64,000 bases of DNA from Bacilli bacterium (GCA_017410525.1 JAFQQQ010000001.1:62001-126000), one strand, 5' to 3'. Counted from the first letter of the stretch, positions 54,184 to 62,217 are shown. Numbers and translations are program-made. The notes: generated by a model not told the origin, from the letters alone.

Positions 54184-55196
54184 TTGTTGTTGCAATAGTT
54201 GCTATTGTAGGCGTTGTTTTTGGTGGCAAACTTTTATCAGATAACGATACAAATAATTCTACTGGTGGATCTTCTAATAATGAAAAAGTAGATGTTGTAT
54301 ATTATGATAACTCTAGAGAATTAAAAGATAGTTATACATTTAAAGAAGCGGTAAGTAAGTTTGCATTTAAAGTAAATGAAAGCACACTTATATTTGAAGA
54401 AAATGATAAAACAACTTTAGAACATATTATGCAAGAAGAAACAAAACACAATGATTTATGGAATGCTCAATTTGAATATAAACAAGATATTTATACTTCA
54501 GTAGGACAAATATATGTAGGTGAAAGTAGTGCAACAACATTAGAAGAATTTGTAAATAATTTTAAAGTTGGTAAATTAAGTGAAAATACTACTTGGGAAG
54601 TAGAAAATGTAAATATAGTTGAGGCAAATAATGACTATGTTTTTGCATCTTGGACTAATAAAGGTTTAGTAACAAATTATGAATACTATTTTGCTAAAAA
54701 AATTGGAAGTAAAATTTATTATGCTTATAATAGTTCAGTTGTTTCTTATAATGATACAAAGTTTGCTTTATTGCTACCACAATTTAAAGAGTTTTTTACT
54801 TGTTTAAAAGAGGATGATGGCAAGGAACCATACATATACGACAAAATAATGAATGTGCCTATTGTTTTAAATAAGAGAATAAAAAATATTGATTATATCT
54901 ATGGAATAATAAATAGTGATACAGGTTATATAGATGGCTCAGTTAGTTTGAATAAAGAAGATACTACTGACTTTATTACTATAGAATATGGTGCAGATGG
55001 TTATTATAATAAAATTGATTGGGCAAAAAAATTAGATTCTAATATTCAATATATGAGAGAAGATAGTGAGAACTTTTATGGAATAAAAGATAATGGAGTT
55101 GTTCAAATAATTCAAATTCAAAATTATAATGATGATGAAGTTAAAAATCTTGACGAACTTAATGGTTTTATGAAAGCGTATTTAACAAATAAATAA
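54033..55196 (+). CDS. MDQNNN-family single-pass surface protein 4
   Basis: N/Q/P-rich tail, helix (GLIAGIVVVAIVAIVGVVFGG), short Asn/Ser/Gly linker, then an outside domain of about 300 residues homologous to that of copy 2: VVYYDNSRELKDSYTFKEA, YYFAKKIGSKIYYAY, EPYIYDKIMNVPIVLNK, IEYGADGYYNKIDWAKKL. The helix and linker resemble copy 3 instead, so the gene is mosaic. 387 residues. It is followed by two DUF3592-like genes. Function unknown. Confidence 0.8.
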   Translation: MDQNNNFNTQGYNNFTNNQSNTNMNNNFYQPPINNQPPKKKPNIGLIAGIVVVAIVAIVGVVFGGKLLSDNDTNNSTGGSSNNEKVDVVYYDNSRELKDSYTFKEAVSKFAFKVNESTLIFEENDKTTLEHIMQEETKHNDLWNAQFEYKQDIYTSVGQIYVGESSATTLEEFVNNFKVGKLSENTTWEVENVNIVEANNDYVFASWTNKGLVTNYEYYFAKKIGSKIYYAYNSSVVSYNDTKFALLLPQFKEFFTCLKEDDGKEPYIYDKIMNVPIVLNKRIKNIDYIYGIINSDTGYIDGSVSLNKEDTTDFITIEYGADGYYNKIDWAKKLDSNIQYMREDSENFYGIKDNGVVQIIQIQNYNDDEVKNLDELNGFMKAYLTNK

Positions 55197-55206
55197 GGAT
55201 AGTATT

Positions 55207-55665
55207 ATGGATAGTTTTAAACAATTTCAAGAATTAATTTCAAATATAAATATTGATCCAGTAATAGCAATAGGTGTAATAGTAATTATTGCAACATTTA
55301 TAATAGAGTTTGTTTTAGTCAGTAAAGGATATTTGAATTTTGGGAACAGTAAAAAGAAACTAGATAAAGCAGTAAAATTAAATCATCAAATAAAAGCTAA
55401 AAGAATTTCTTATTATGATGATGATGTAACTGGTACTCAAGTTGATTCATGGTATCATGCTAAATATGAGTATACATTAAATAATAAGAAAAAAATATAT
55501 AGATATTTAAGTAGAAAGCAACCACCATTAATATTGAATTTATATTATGTTAATAATCCACGTAAGGTATTTCATTATGAAGATAAAAAATCATCTATAT
55601 TAGATTTATTAATATATATTATTCCTTTTGCTTTGGGAATACTTATTATTAATTTATTAAAGTAA
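55207..55665 (+). CDS. DUF3592-like membrane protein
   Basis: Membrane segments at about 18-40 and 131-151. The domain has KLDKAVKLNHQIKAKRISYYDDD, AKYEYTLNNKKKIYRYL and PPLILNLYYVNNPRKVFHYED, closest to the gene at 53543. It starts differently (MDSFKQFQELI) and lacks the MENEITLK piece. AAGGATAGTATT precedes the ATG, 10 nt after the previous stop. 152 residues; function unknown. Confidence 0.72.
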   Translation: MDSFKQFQELISNINIDPVIAIGVIVIIATFIIEFVLVSKGYLNFGNSKKKLDKAVKLNHQIKAKRISYYDDDVTGTQVDSWYHAKYEYTLNNKKKIYRYLSRKQPPLILNLYYVNNPRKVFHYEDKKSSILDLLIYIIPFALGILIINLLK

Positions 55666-55680
55666 AATAAGAGGTGTAAA

Positions 55681-56181
55681 ATGGAAAATGAAATAACATT
55701 GAAAGATGCTTGGACACAATTATTTGGAGATAATCCAATAAGTTGGTTAAAATGGATATGTGTGTTTGTCGTGTTAGGATTATCCTTTTATATTCTTGTT
55801 TATAAATTGTTTGGAAAACTGGAATATAAAACAGATATAAAAAGAAAAGTAGAGAAAGCGAAAGCAAAAGGTAATGTGTTAAAAGGCATCTTAGTTAAAA
55901 CTAAAATTAGACATCAAAGAAATAGCACAAAAAGAACATTTAGAGGTGTGTATGAGTATGAAATTAATGGAAAGAAATATCATTATTCAACTTTCTTTCC
56001 TGATGAAATACAGCCACCACGTGTTTTAAATTTATATTATCTTAATTCTCCCAATAAGATATTTTGTGAAGAAGAGTATGAATGGAAACCTTTTATTGGA
56101 GTTATATATATAATTAGTATTTTATTATCGTTTGTAATAGCAGGATTTGTTGCAAAATGGTTAGGTTTAATTAATGTTTAG
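55681..56181 (+). CDS. DUF3592-like membrane protein (MENEITLK start)
   Basis: Membrane segments at about 20-42 and 138-160. It starts MENEITLKDAW, like the gene at 53543. The domain has VEKAKAKGNVLKGILV, which matches the gene at 46707 even at DNA level (a stretch of about 20 identical bases), then VYEYEINGKKYHYS and PPRVLNLYYLNSPNKIF. It thus combines parts seen in two different paralogs. 166 residues; it ends 13 nt before the next ATG. Function unknown. Confidence 0.73.
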   Translation: MENEITLKDAWTQLFGDNPISWLKWICVFVVLGLSFYILVYKLFGKLEYKTDIKRKVEKAKAKGNVLKGILVKTKIRHQRNSTKRTFRGVYEYEINGKKYHYSTFFPDEIQPPRVLNLYYLNSPNKIFCEEEYEWKPFIGVIYIISILLSFVIAGFVAKWLGLINV

Positions 56182-56182
56182 A

Positions 56183-56345
56183 AGGAGTGATAGAATGGAT
56201 CAAAATAACAATTTTAATACACAGGGGTATAACACATTTACGAATAATCAATCAAATACAAATATGAACAACAACTTTTATCAACCACCAGTAAATAATC
56301 AAGCACCAAAGAAGAAACCTAATATAGGTTTAATTGCTGGTATTG
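56183..56345 (+). repeat. Conserved 5' module, copy 5
   Basis: The ribosome site GAAGGAGTGATAG and ~150 coding bases, near-identical to the others; the downstream 20 bases match copy 2. Confidence 0.85.
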
Positions 56346-57730
56346 TAGGTGCAGTAGCAGTTATTGCCACAATAGGTATAACTTTTGCTTTAAAAGGAAA
56401 TAGTGGTAGTTTATTTGGAAATAAAGGCACAGTTAAATTATATTCTGATAGTTTAACTTTAGCAGATGGTGATACACATAAATATAATTTATATAAAGAA
56501 AATGGTAATGAAGTTAATATGAAAATATATAAAATGACTGATTACCTAGTTGCATATCAAAATGTAGATAAAGATTATAATTATTTTGGGTTTGCTTTTT
56601 ATAATTTAGATAATGAAAAAAATTATGTGCTAGAAACAACTAATTTAGGACATAATGTTGAAAATTCAGGTTATATAAATACAGATATAGAGAAAAAGGG
56701 AACTGATTTTACTAATATACACGATATAGCTACTAAATTTGGAAATAGCAATGGTGCAAATGAATATTCCAAAGAAAATGCAAAAGTTGAAAAAATAAGT
56801 AATACTATTTCTAAAGTAACATCAGTAAAAACTTGGGGAGAAGAAAAATATACATATTTTATAGATATAGATGATTCACATTATTTTGAAATACAAGTTA
56901 CTTGTAATCCTGGTACTGGTTGTGATTTAGAGTCTGAAACTACAAAGGGAACTTTAAAAATATTTGAAAATCTTAAAATAGAACTAGTAGATGATAATGA
57001 TAAAGAGAATGTTGGACAAACCAATAATAAAAATTCAATAGATGAAAGATTCGAATATTATTTTGCCTTTAAAGATATTGATCTTAAAAAATTTGATAAG
57101 TCTAAAGCATTAAAAAGTATAAATGATTTTAATGGTAATGAGATAACTACATATCCTATTACCTATGAAAAATTAAGTTCAAAGTTAAAACCTTATTATG
57201 AAAAAAAGGGAAAATATTTTGATGAATGGTTAGAAACATCCGTTGTTAGTAGTTCAGAAATACGTTGGTGTACTAATAGTAGTGATTGCTATTTGACAAC
57301 AAATTTTTATGATAGTAATAATTCTTCAATTTCTGAAGCGATGAAAAGTCATAAATTTTATATAGAAATAAGTGGATATGGTTATAATACAATATTAGGT
57401 ATTTCAGAAGATGATACTAAAGATGATATTGATTTAATACTAGAAACTATAGGAAATCCAAACGAAATTTATATACATTCAGAAGTCTATACAAAACAAG
57501 AAAATGCTGATTATTATTTAGTATATAATTATAATGATTATATGTTGGCTTTCAATTTTACTGAAAGTTCGTCTGCTGATAGATCTAAAGATTCGGCTTT
57601 ATATATAGCACCTCATTTAGAGAATATTTATTATATTGATGGTAATTCATTTAAAGATGCAATAAATGCTATTAAAAGTGGTACATACACCGATTATTAT
57701 GATAAAAATATTGATATAGTTTTAAAATAG
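56195..57730 (+). CDS. MDQNNN-family single-pass surface protein 5 (two-domain)
   Basis: The longest family member, 511 residues. N/Q/P-rich tail, helix (GLIAGIVGAVAVIATIGITFAL), then two outside domains. The first (about 75-265) has KLYSDSLTLADGDTHKYNLY and two Cys (VTCNPGTGCDLES). The second (about 285-505) has YAFKDIDLKKFDKSKALKSIND, a CTNSSDC pair and GYNTILGISEDDTKDDIDLILETIG. I choose the ATG at 56195 over the in-frame start at 56174 because the ribosome site lies between them. Function unknown. Confidence 0.78.
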   Translation: MDQNNNFNTQGYNTFTNNQSNTNMNNNFYQPPVNNQAPKKKPNIGLIAGIVGAVAVIATIGITFALKGNSGSLFGNKGTVKLYSDSLTLADGDTHKYNLYKENGNEVNMKIYKMTDYLVAYQNVDKDYNYFGFAFYNLDNEKNYVLETTNLGHNVENSGYINTDIEKKGTDFTNIHDIATKFGNSNGANEYSKENAKVEKISNTISKVTSVKTWGEEKYTYFIDIDDSHYFEIQVTCNPGTGCDLESETTKGTLKIFENLKIELVDDNDKENVGQTNNKNSIDERFEYYFAFKDIDLKKFDKSKALKSINDFNGNEITTYPITYEKLSSKLKPYYEKKGKYFDEWLETSVVSSSEIRWCTNSSDCYLTTNFYDSNNSSISEAMKSHKFYIEISGYGYNTILGISEDDTKDDIDLILETIGNPNEIYIHSEVYTKQENADYYLVYNYNDYMLAFNFTESSSADRSKDSALYIAPHLENIYYIDGNSFKDAINAIKSGTYTDYYDKNIDIVLK

Positions 57731-57761
57731 TTTATGATTTAAATAGTAGGAGGAATTATAT

Positions 57762-58043
57762 ATGGCAAAGAAAACAAAAAATGTTCTAAATAAAAAAGTA
57801 GATTTAAACAAGAAAATTGATTTAAATAAAAAAATAGATTTGAATAAAGAAGTAGAATCACACGGCACGATTTATGGTTTAATGATAGGTGCTGTTGTAG
57901 GAATGGTTTTATCATTAATATTTGAAGTTGATATGGGGTTTGCTTATGGTATAGCACCTGGATTATTAATAGGAATAATAATTGATTGTTGTAATGCTGA
58001 AAGCAAGAAAAACAAAAAGAAAAAAGTATCAAAGAAAAAATAA
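57762..58043 (+). CDS. Lys-rich small membrane protein with KKIDLN repeats
   Basis: A 93-residue protein. Residues 11-28 are three copies of the hexapeptide K-K-[VI]-D-L-N, encoded by nearly identical 18-nt repeats (57792-57845). Two membrane segments follow (about 37-55 and 59-78) and a very basic tail. GTAGGAGGAATTATAT precedes the ATG. It is the last gene of the first cargo operon and ends at a bidirectional terminator. The repeat length could vary by slippage. Function unknown. Confidence 0.72.
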   Translation: MAKKTKNVLNKKVDLNKKIDLNKKIDLNKEVESHGTIYGLMIGAVVGMVLSLIFEVDMGFAYGIAPGLLIGIIIDCCNAESKKNKKKKVSKKK

Positions 58044-58063
58044 CCTATTTGGTTATTTTTTTT
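58035..58063. terminator. Bidirectional terminator between operon 1 and repressor 2
   Basis: AAAAAATAACC (58035-58045) pairs with GGTTATTTTTT (58051-58061) between convergent genes. Confidence 0.8.
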
Positions 58064-58488
58064 CGCCCTAATACTTTATCTATAGAAAAGTTTTTGTATA
58101 TTAAGGATAGACTATATAGAAAGTTTGTAGGTATCAAGTTTCTTGCATTTTCATAATGTGCGTATGCAGATGAACTAGTATTGAGAACTTGTGCTATGTC
58201 TTCTTGTGTTTTATTGTTTTGTTTTCTAATTGTTCTTAAATTTCTACCAATTAATTCTAGATCAATTTCTAATGGCTCATACAACTCATTAAAATCTTTT
58301 AAACCAAATAAGTAATCCAAACTATAATTATACTTATTTGCATATTTAATCAATTGTTTTAAAGGGATAGTATCTTTACCTGTTTCATACCCAGAAATTG
58401 TTGAATAAGAAACCTCAAATAAGGGTATTAAATCCTTTTGTTTTAAATATAATGACTCTCTTGTATCTCTTAATCTTTTTACAATCAT
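58045..58488 (-). CDS. Transcriptional repressor with two XRE domains (repressor 2)
   Basis: 147 residues with two tandem Cro/CI-type domains: RDTRESLYLKQKDLIPLFEVSYSTISGYETGKD (about 5-40) and RTIRKQNNKTQEDIAQVLNTSSSAYAHYENARN (about 82-115). It is a paralog of repressor 1, with the same length, layout and ribosome site (GGTGAG, 5-6 nt from ATG), but the recognition helices differ (SYSTISGYE versus SDKTIANWE). It diverges from the second cargo operon, whose operator repeats also differ, which suggests matched specificities. Confidence 0.86.
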   Translation of the reverse strand: MIVKRLRDTRESLYLKQKDLIPLFEVSYSTISGYETGKDTIPLKQLIKYANKYNYSLDYLFGLKDFNELYEPLEIDLELIGRNLRTIRKQNNKTQEDIAQVLNTSSSAYAHYENARNLIPTNFLYSLSLIYKNFSIDKVLGRKKITK

Positions 58489-58519
58489 TTACTCTCACCA
58501 TATTAATTTTTCCATTAAT

Positions 58520-58570
58520 TTGGGGAAATATGTATTTTCTTGGGGAAATAGACCAAAAATGTGTTATAAT
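58520..58570 (+). promoter_or_regulatory. Control region 2: operator repeats and extended -10 promoter
   Basis: TTGGGGAAATA occurs twice as a direct repeat (58520-58530 and 58540-58550), 20 bp apart, upstream of TGT-TATAAT (-10 at 58565-58570). From TGTGTTATAATG to the gene start the sequence is almost the same as in control region 1, but the operator repeats are different. Confidence 0.65.
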
Positions 58571-58594
58571 GAATAATAGAGAGGAGTAATAAAT

Positions 58595-58873
58595 ATGAAA
58601 GAAACAAATGGAATAGTTATTGATTTAAAAGTAAAAGGGATAGATTCGCCAACTATTGCAATAGTTGAATATGAAGTAGAAGGTAAAAAATATACTATTC
58701 AAGAATCTTTAAAACTTGAAAGTAAGGCAATTAAAATAGGTTTCTTACCTATAGGTCAAAAGAAAGTTCCAAAAATAAAATGTGAAAAGGGTGGAAAAGT
58801 TGTAGTTGTTTACGATAGTAAAAAACCACAAAAAGCCTATTTAAAAGGTAATGAAGGTAAAGTAAATTGTTAA
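58595..58873 (+). CDS. Small soluble DUF3592-like protein
   Basis: A 92-residue protein without membrane segments. It has AIVEYEVEGKKYTIQE and GGKVVVVYDSKKPQKAYLKG, a soluble version of the YEYEVNGKKY and LYYxxNPxK blocks seen in the membrane paralogs. It is the first gene of the second cargo operon, directly under control region 2 (GAGAGGAGTAATAA). Function unknown. Confidence 0.7.
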   Translation: MKETNGIVIDLKVKGIDSPTIAIVEYEVEGKKYTIQESLKLESKAIKIGFLPIGQKKVPKIKCEKGGKVVVVYDSKKPQKAYLKGNEGKVNC

Positions 58874-58885
58874 GGAGGTGGCAAA

Positions 58886-59344
58886 ATGAAAAAGAAAAGT
58901 AATAAAATAATTATTATAATTGGTATTTTCTTAATTGTAGGAATTATTGGATTTTATGTTTGTAATAAAATATATAAAGATAATAAGGTACCAAATTATG
59001 ATTTTAATGCTACTTGGTCTTGTAGTAAAACAGATTCGGATCCAAGTAGAACATATACATTCGAGGAAAATGGTGAAGTAAGAGCTGAATTAGATTCTAA
59101 TCCTGAAGACAATTATTTAGTTGGTACATATAAAATATTAGACTCTAAAATGGATATTAGTGTTTATTCTGGAGAACGTGAGGGAAAAACTAAACGTTAT
59201 GATTTAAATATATCATTTAGCGAATATGTTGAAAAAGGCGTAGATAGAGCCAAAGATTCTGTAAAATGGTATGTGGAAGTATATAATGGAAATTATATGA
59301 GATTAACATTACCAGGCGGTAATTATCATTGTACAATGAAATAA
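58886..59344 (+). CDS. Membrane-anchored protein with small outside domain
   Basis: A 152-residue protein: N-terminal membrane segment (about 8-27), then an outside beta-rich domain starting FNATWSCSKTDSDPSRTYTFEENG, with GTYKILDSKMDISVYSG, and ending GGNYHCTMK. The two Cys at the domain ends probably pair. The layout (W-x-C...YTF...NG...GTY) resembles small lipocalin-like or DUF-type domains, but I cannot name it. RBS AAGGAGGTGGCAAA, full strength. Confidence 0.7.
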   Translation: MKKKSNKIIIIIGIFLIVGIIGFYVCNKIYKDNKVPNYDFNATWSCSKTDSDPSRTYTFEENGEVRAELDSNPEDNYLVGTYKILDSKMDISVYSGEREGKTKRYDLNISFSEYVEKGVDRAKDSVKWYVEVYNGNYMRLTLPGGNYHCTMK

Positions 59345-59359
59345 TAAAGGAAGATTTAT

Positions 59360-59818
59360 ATGGCAAAACTCACAAAGAAGAAAAAAGAGAAAATTGCTAA
59401 TACAATATTATATTGTGTTATAGGTGCTATTGTTTTAGGAATAATTGGTTTTGGTCTTTATATTAAATTAAGTAGTAGAGGTAATACGGATATATCAGAC
59501 AATGAATGGAATTATATGATTAACTATATAAATGAAGAATTTGGTAATGGTGAAGAAATACATATTATAAGTAAAGATGTTGATGAAATAACTAAAACTG
59601 ATTCTTATAAAAATCCAAATAAAGATTATCCAACAACTTATACAAAAACATTAGGTGCAAGAGTTTCAATAGTAGGATACTTTGATTCTCAAGATAAAAT
59701 ATATAGTATAGGGTTTGTTAGATATAATAGCGATCACGGAATATATAAAGCGGGTGAACTTACGTTTTCTGCAGTAGCGTCAAATTATTCAAAAGATGAA
59801 TATTTAAATAATAAGTGA
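59360..59818 (+). CDS. Membrane-anchored hypothetical protein
   Basis: A 152-residue protein: Lys-rich N-terminus, one membrane segment (about 14-34), and an outside domain with WNYMINYINEEFGNGEEIHIISKD and GARVSIVGYFDSQDKIYSIGFVRYN. AAGGAAGATTTAT precedes the ATG. Its end overlaps sequence before the next gene. I do not recognise the family. Confidence 0.68.
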   Translation: MAKLTKKKKEKIANTILYCVIGAIVLGIIGFGLYIKLSSRGNTDISDNEWNYMINYINEEFGNGEEIHIISKDVDEITKTDSYKNPNKDYPTTYTKTLGARVSIVGYFDSQDKIYSIGFVRYNSDHGIYKAGELTFSAVASNYSKDEYLNNK

Positions 59819-59835
59819 AAAAAGAGGTAGAGATT

Positions 59836-60111
59836 ATGAAAAAAAATAAAAAGAAGAAAAATACATCTTTTACAAAATTTTCAGATAATTATTATATTTC
59901 AACAGGTGGGTTATTTTTGTTGGGATTGAGTTTTTATTTGATTTCAGAGGGAATGGCTTGGTTATCAATATTAATTTCACTTTTGGTAACAGGTGTATGT
60001 TTTGGAATTGCTAAAAAAAGTGAAAAAAAAGGTTGGTGGATCTTTTTAGGAATATTAGCAATTATATTTGATGTTATAAATCTTATAGCAGCAATTCAAT
60101 TATTTTTATAA
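59836..60111 (+). CDS. Three-helix small membrane protein
   Basis: A protein of 91 residues with a Lys-rich start (MKKNKKKKNTSF) and three membrane segments (about 22-38, 42-58, 68-90). I start at the ATG at 59836 with AAGAGGTAGAGATT upstream, the same site found before the lipoprotein at 49310; the earlier GTG at 59815 overlaps the previous gene. Function unknown. Confidence 0.68.
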   Translation: MKKNKKKKNTSFTKFSDNYYISTGGLFLLGLSFYLISEGMAWLSILISLLVTGVCFGIAKKSEKKGWWIFLGILAIIFDVINLIAAIQLFL

Positions 60112-60136
60112 TATTATGGAAAGGAAGTTTTAAATT

Positions 60137-60574
60137 ATGGAAAATACAAGACAAATTTTAAAAGTAAAATTTAATAAAGATATTAATGAGGTTAATGACA
60201 TAATTAATAGTTATTTAAAAAGTTGTAAATTTATAGAAGTTGATTATAACAATGAAAAAGTTTTAAAACATAATAGTTTTATGACAAAACTAGATTTTTT
60301 TAAGACATATATAAAAATACATTTATCTGATGATGAATTAACTCTTATAGGTTGGGTAGTATGGAAAAATGTTGAATATGGGTTTGATGATACATTAGAT
60401 TTAAATAATCCATATAATGAAAGCAATTGGCAAGTCGCAAAAAATCTTTTTAATACATTCTATGCTTTTGCTTCAGGATTAAACATTGAAAATGGGAATG
60501 TAATATGTAAAAAAGTTAATTCAAATGAAGCAACTTTACCAGTTGATGAAAACAAATTTATATTAAAATTCTAA
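60137..60574 (+). CDS. Soluble hypothetical protein with shared three-gene domain
   Basis: A 145-residue soluble protein. Blocks LKVKFNKDINEVNDIINSYLK, then KTYIKIHLSDDELTLIGWVVW align by eye with the N-terminal domains of the genes at 60666 and 62960. The common pattern is a basic beta strand, helix ending in F-x-x-x, and a strand ending in the I-x-x-W-L/V motif. GGAAGGAAGTTTTAAATT precedes the ATG. Function unknown. Confidence 0.65.
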   Translation: MENTRQILKVKFNKDINEVNDIINSYLKSCKFIEVDYNNEKVLKHNSFMTKLDFFKTYIKIHLSDDELTLIGWVVWKNVEYGFDDTLDLNNPYNESNWQVAKNLFNTFYAFASGLNIENGNVICKKVNSNEATLPVDENKFILKF

Positions 60575-60665
60575 AGACAATATGTGATATATATAACTTA
60601 AACTAACTTACTTGGGAATATTCTACAAGTAATGATTATAAAAACAAAAAGAGAGAGGTAAGATT

Positions 60666-61373
60666 ATGGCTAAAGGGAAAAGCGAATATACAATTCAATT
60701 TAATTGTGATCCAAATGTTGTGAACACATTAATACAAACTTATTTACAAGCAAATGGATTTCAATTTTATGAAAAAAAAGGAGAACAATATTATAGAGCA
60801 GGAGATCAAATGCAGGGATATAGAGGTTTTACTTATGCATTTCAGGGACAAAACTTGATGATAACTGCTTGGTTAGATGGTGCTTTAGGTGATTTTAAAT
60901 TAGAACAAAATAATATGATGGCAGTTAATTATAGAAATTCATTAGGTACTTTATTTAATGAAATATCTAAATTAAACAATGGAGGAATAAATATGAATAA
61001 TGAAATTAATGGACAAGTTCCAAGTCAAAATGGTAATAATAATCAAATGAATTATGATCCTAATACAGGACAACCAATTAATCAAAACAATTTTCAACAA
61101 CCAGTTCAAAATAATGCTAATCAATTTGCACAAACATTCCAAGATGAAACAAATAAGAGAAAAGAAAAATTATGTGAAATTGGTTTTTGGCTTTCAATAT
61201 TAGGTGTGTTAGGAGCATTAGGTGGAGTAGCAATGGGATTATTAGTATATGTAATGGATTTCTATTTTGCTTCACAAGGATTGAAAACTAAAAAAAGAGG
61301 TAAAGCAATAGCAACTATTGTATTATCAATTATTTCAATTTTAATTACTATATTACTATTAATGTCAGCTTAG
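60666..61373 (+). CDS. Soluble domain plus N/Q-rich linker plus two-helix membrane domain
   Basis: 235 residues in three parts. Residues 1-105 carry the shared domain (YTIQFNCDPNVVNTLIQTYLQ, GYRGFTYAFQGQNLMITAWLDG). Residues 106-160 are an Asn/Gln/Pro-rich linker (PNTGQPINQNNFQQPVQNN), similar in make-up to the tails of the MDQNNN family. The rest contains membrane helices (about 172-195 and 212-232) with a KTKKRGKAIATI loop, like DUF4190-type membrane domains. RBS AGAGAGGTAAGATT. Function unknown. Confidence 0.72.
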   Translation: MAKGKSEYTIQFNCDPNVVNTLIQTYLQANGFQFYEKKGEQYYRAGDQMQGYRGFTYAFQGQNLMITAWLDGALGDFKLEQNNMMAVNYRNSLGTLFNEISKLNNGGINMNNEINGQVPSQNGNNNQMNYDPNTGQPINQNNFQQPVQNNANQFAQTFQDETNKRKEKLCEIGFWLSILGVLGALGGVAMGLLVYVMDFYFASQGLKTKKRGKAIATIVLSIISILITILLLMSA

Positions 61374-61392
61374 CAATTTTAGGAGGTAATTA

Positions 61393-62217
61393 ATGAGTAA
61401 GTTTACAAAGTATACTACGACCATAAATGCAGTTAATAATTTGGCTGAAGTTGAAAAACAAGTTAATGAGGTCAAACATTCTAATCTTACTGAAGAAGAA
61501 AAAAACAAAGCATTAAAATCACATAACAAAATGGTGAAAACGGTAGTTTGGTTTGTTATAGGTCTTGTTGTTGCTATGGGAATATTTATGACTATTGGTT
61601 TTTCCATAAGTGGTGAAATGGGAGCAATTTTTGGGGCAATTTCTATGGTTGCAATGACAATAATTTTAATTGCTTTTCTTATTATAATTAAAAAGAAAAA
61701 ATTATTTTCAGATTGGCAAAATGCTTATGAAAAAGTTGATAATGGTTTTGATGGCCTTTCTGAAAGTGAAATAAATCAATTAAAGCCACAAAATAATGAA
61801 GAAAAAGTTATAAAATATTATCAAAAACAAAGTTTGAAATATGGAATTATATTTTTAATAGCAATCGCTATTGAATTTTCAATTCTTTTAGGAATCGGAG
61901 TTCCTGTCTATTCGCCAATAACTATAATAATTACAATAGTAATCACAATAGTTTGGTATATTAAGCAAGATACTTGCCAAGTTGAAATTCATAGAATTAA
62001 ATCAGGATATTATAAAAAAAGTTTTGGTTTCTTATGTCAAAACTGCAAGACTGAAGTAAAAATTAAATTTGAAGAAATTGACAAATATAATTCTTTACCA
62101 AGAAATGAAAGTGGTATAAGAGTTATGCCTTGCCCTAAATGTAATAATCCTGTTCCATTTTATAATTTTGATATAACTATGCAAGATTATAAAAAATATT
62201 TAGAAAAAATTAAATAA
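61393..62217 (+). CDS. Four-helix membrane protein with C-terminal zinc ribbon
   Basis: 274 residues. A coiled, charged N-terminus (about 1-50) is followed by membrane helices at about 53-75, 80-102, 150-170 and 174-195. A cytoplasmic zinc ribbon with CQNCKTEV (about 215) and CPKCNNPVPFYNF (about 245) closes it. Four Cys fit one zinc. RBS TAGGAGGTAATTA. Function unknown. Confidence 0.72.
   Translation: MSKFTKYTTTINAVNNLAEVEKQVNEVKHSNLTEEEKNKALKSHNKMVKTVVWFVIGLVVAMGIFMTIGFSISGEMGAIFGAISMVAMTIILIAFLIIIKKKKLFSDWQNAYEKVDNGFDGLSESEINQLKPQNNEEKVIKYYQKQSLKYGIIFLIAIAIEFSILLGIGVPVYSPITIIITIVITIVWYIKQDTCQVEIHRIKSGYYKKSFGFLCQNCKTEVKIKFEEIDKYNSLPRNESGIRVMPCPKCNNPVPFYNFDITMQDYKKYLEKIK

Noticed and set aside
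47195-57730. MDQNNN proteins as ESX/type VII secretion substrates or TcaA-like proteins
   Set aside because: No WXG motif, no EssC-type ATPase and no zinc ribbon at the N-terminus; the tail is N/Q/P-rich instead.
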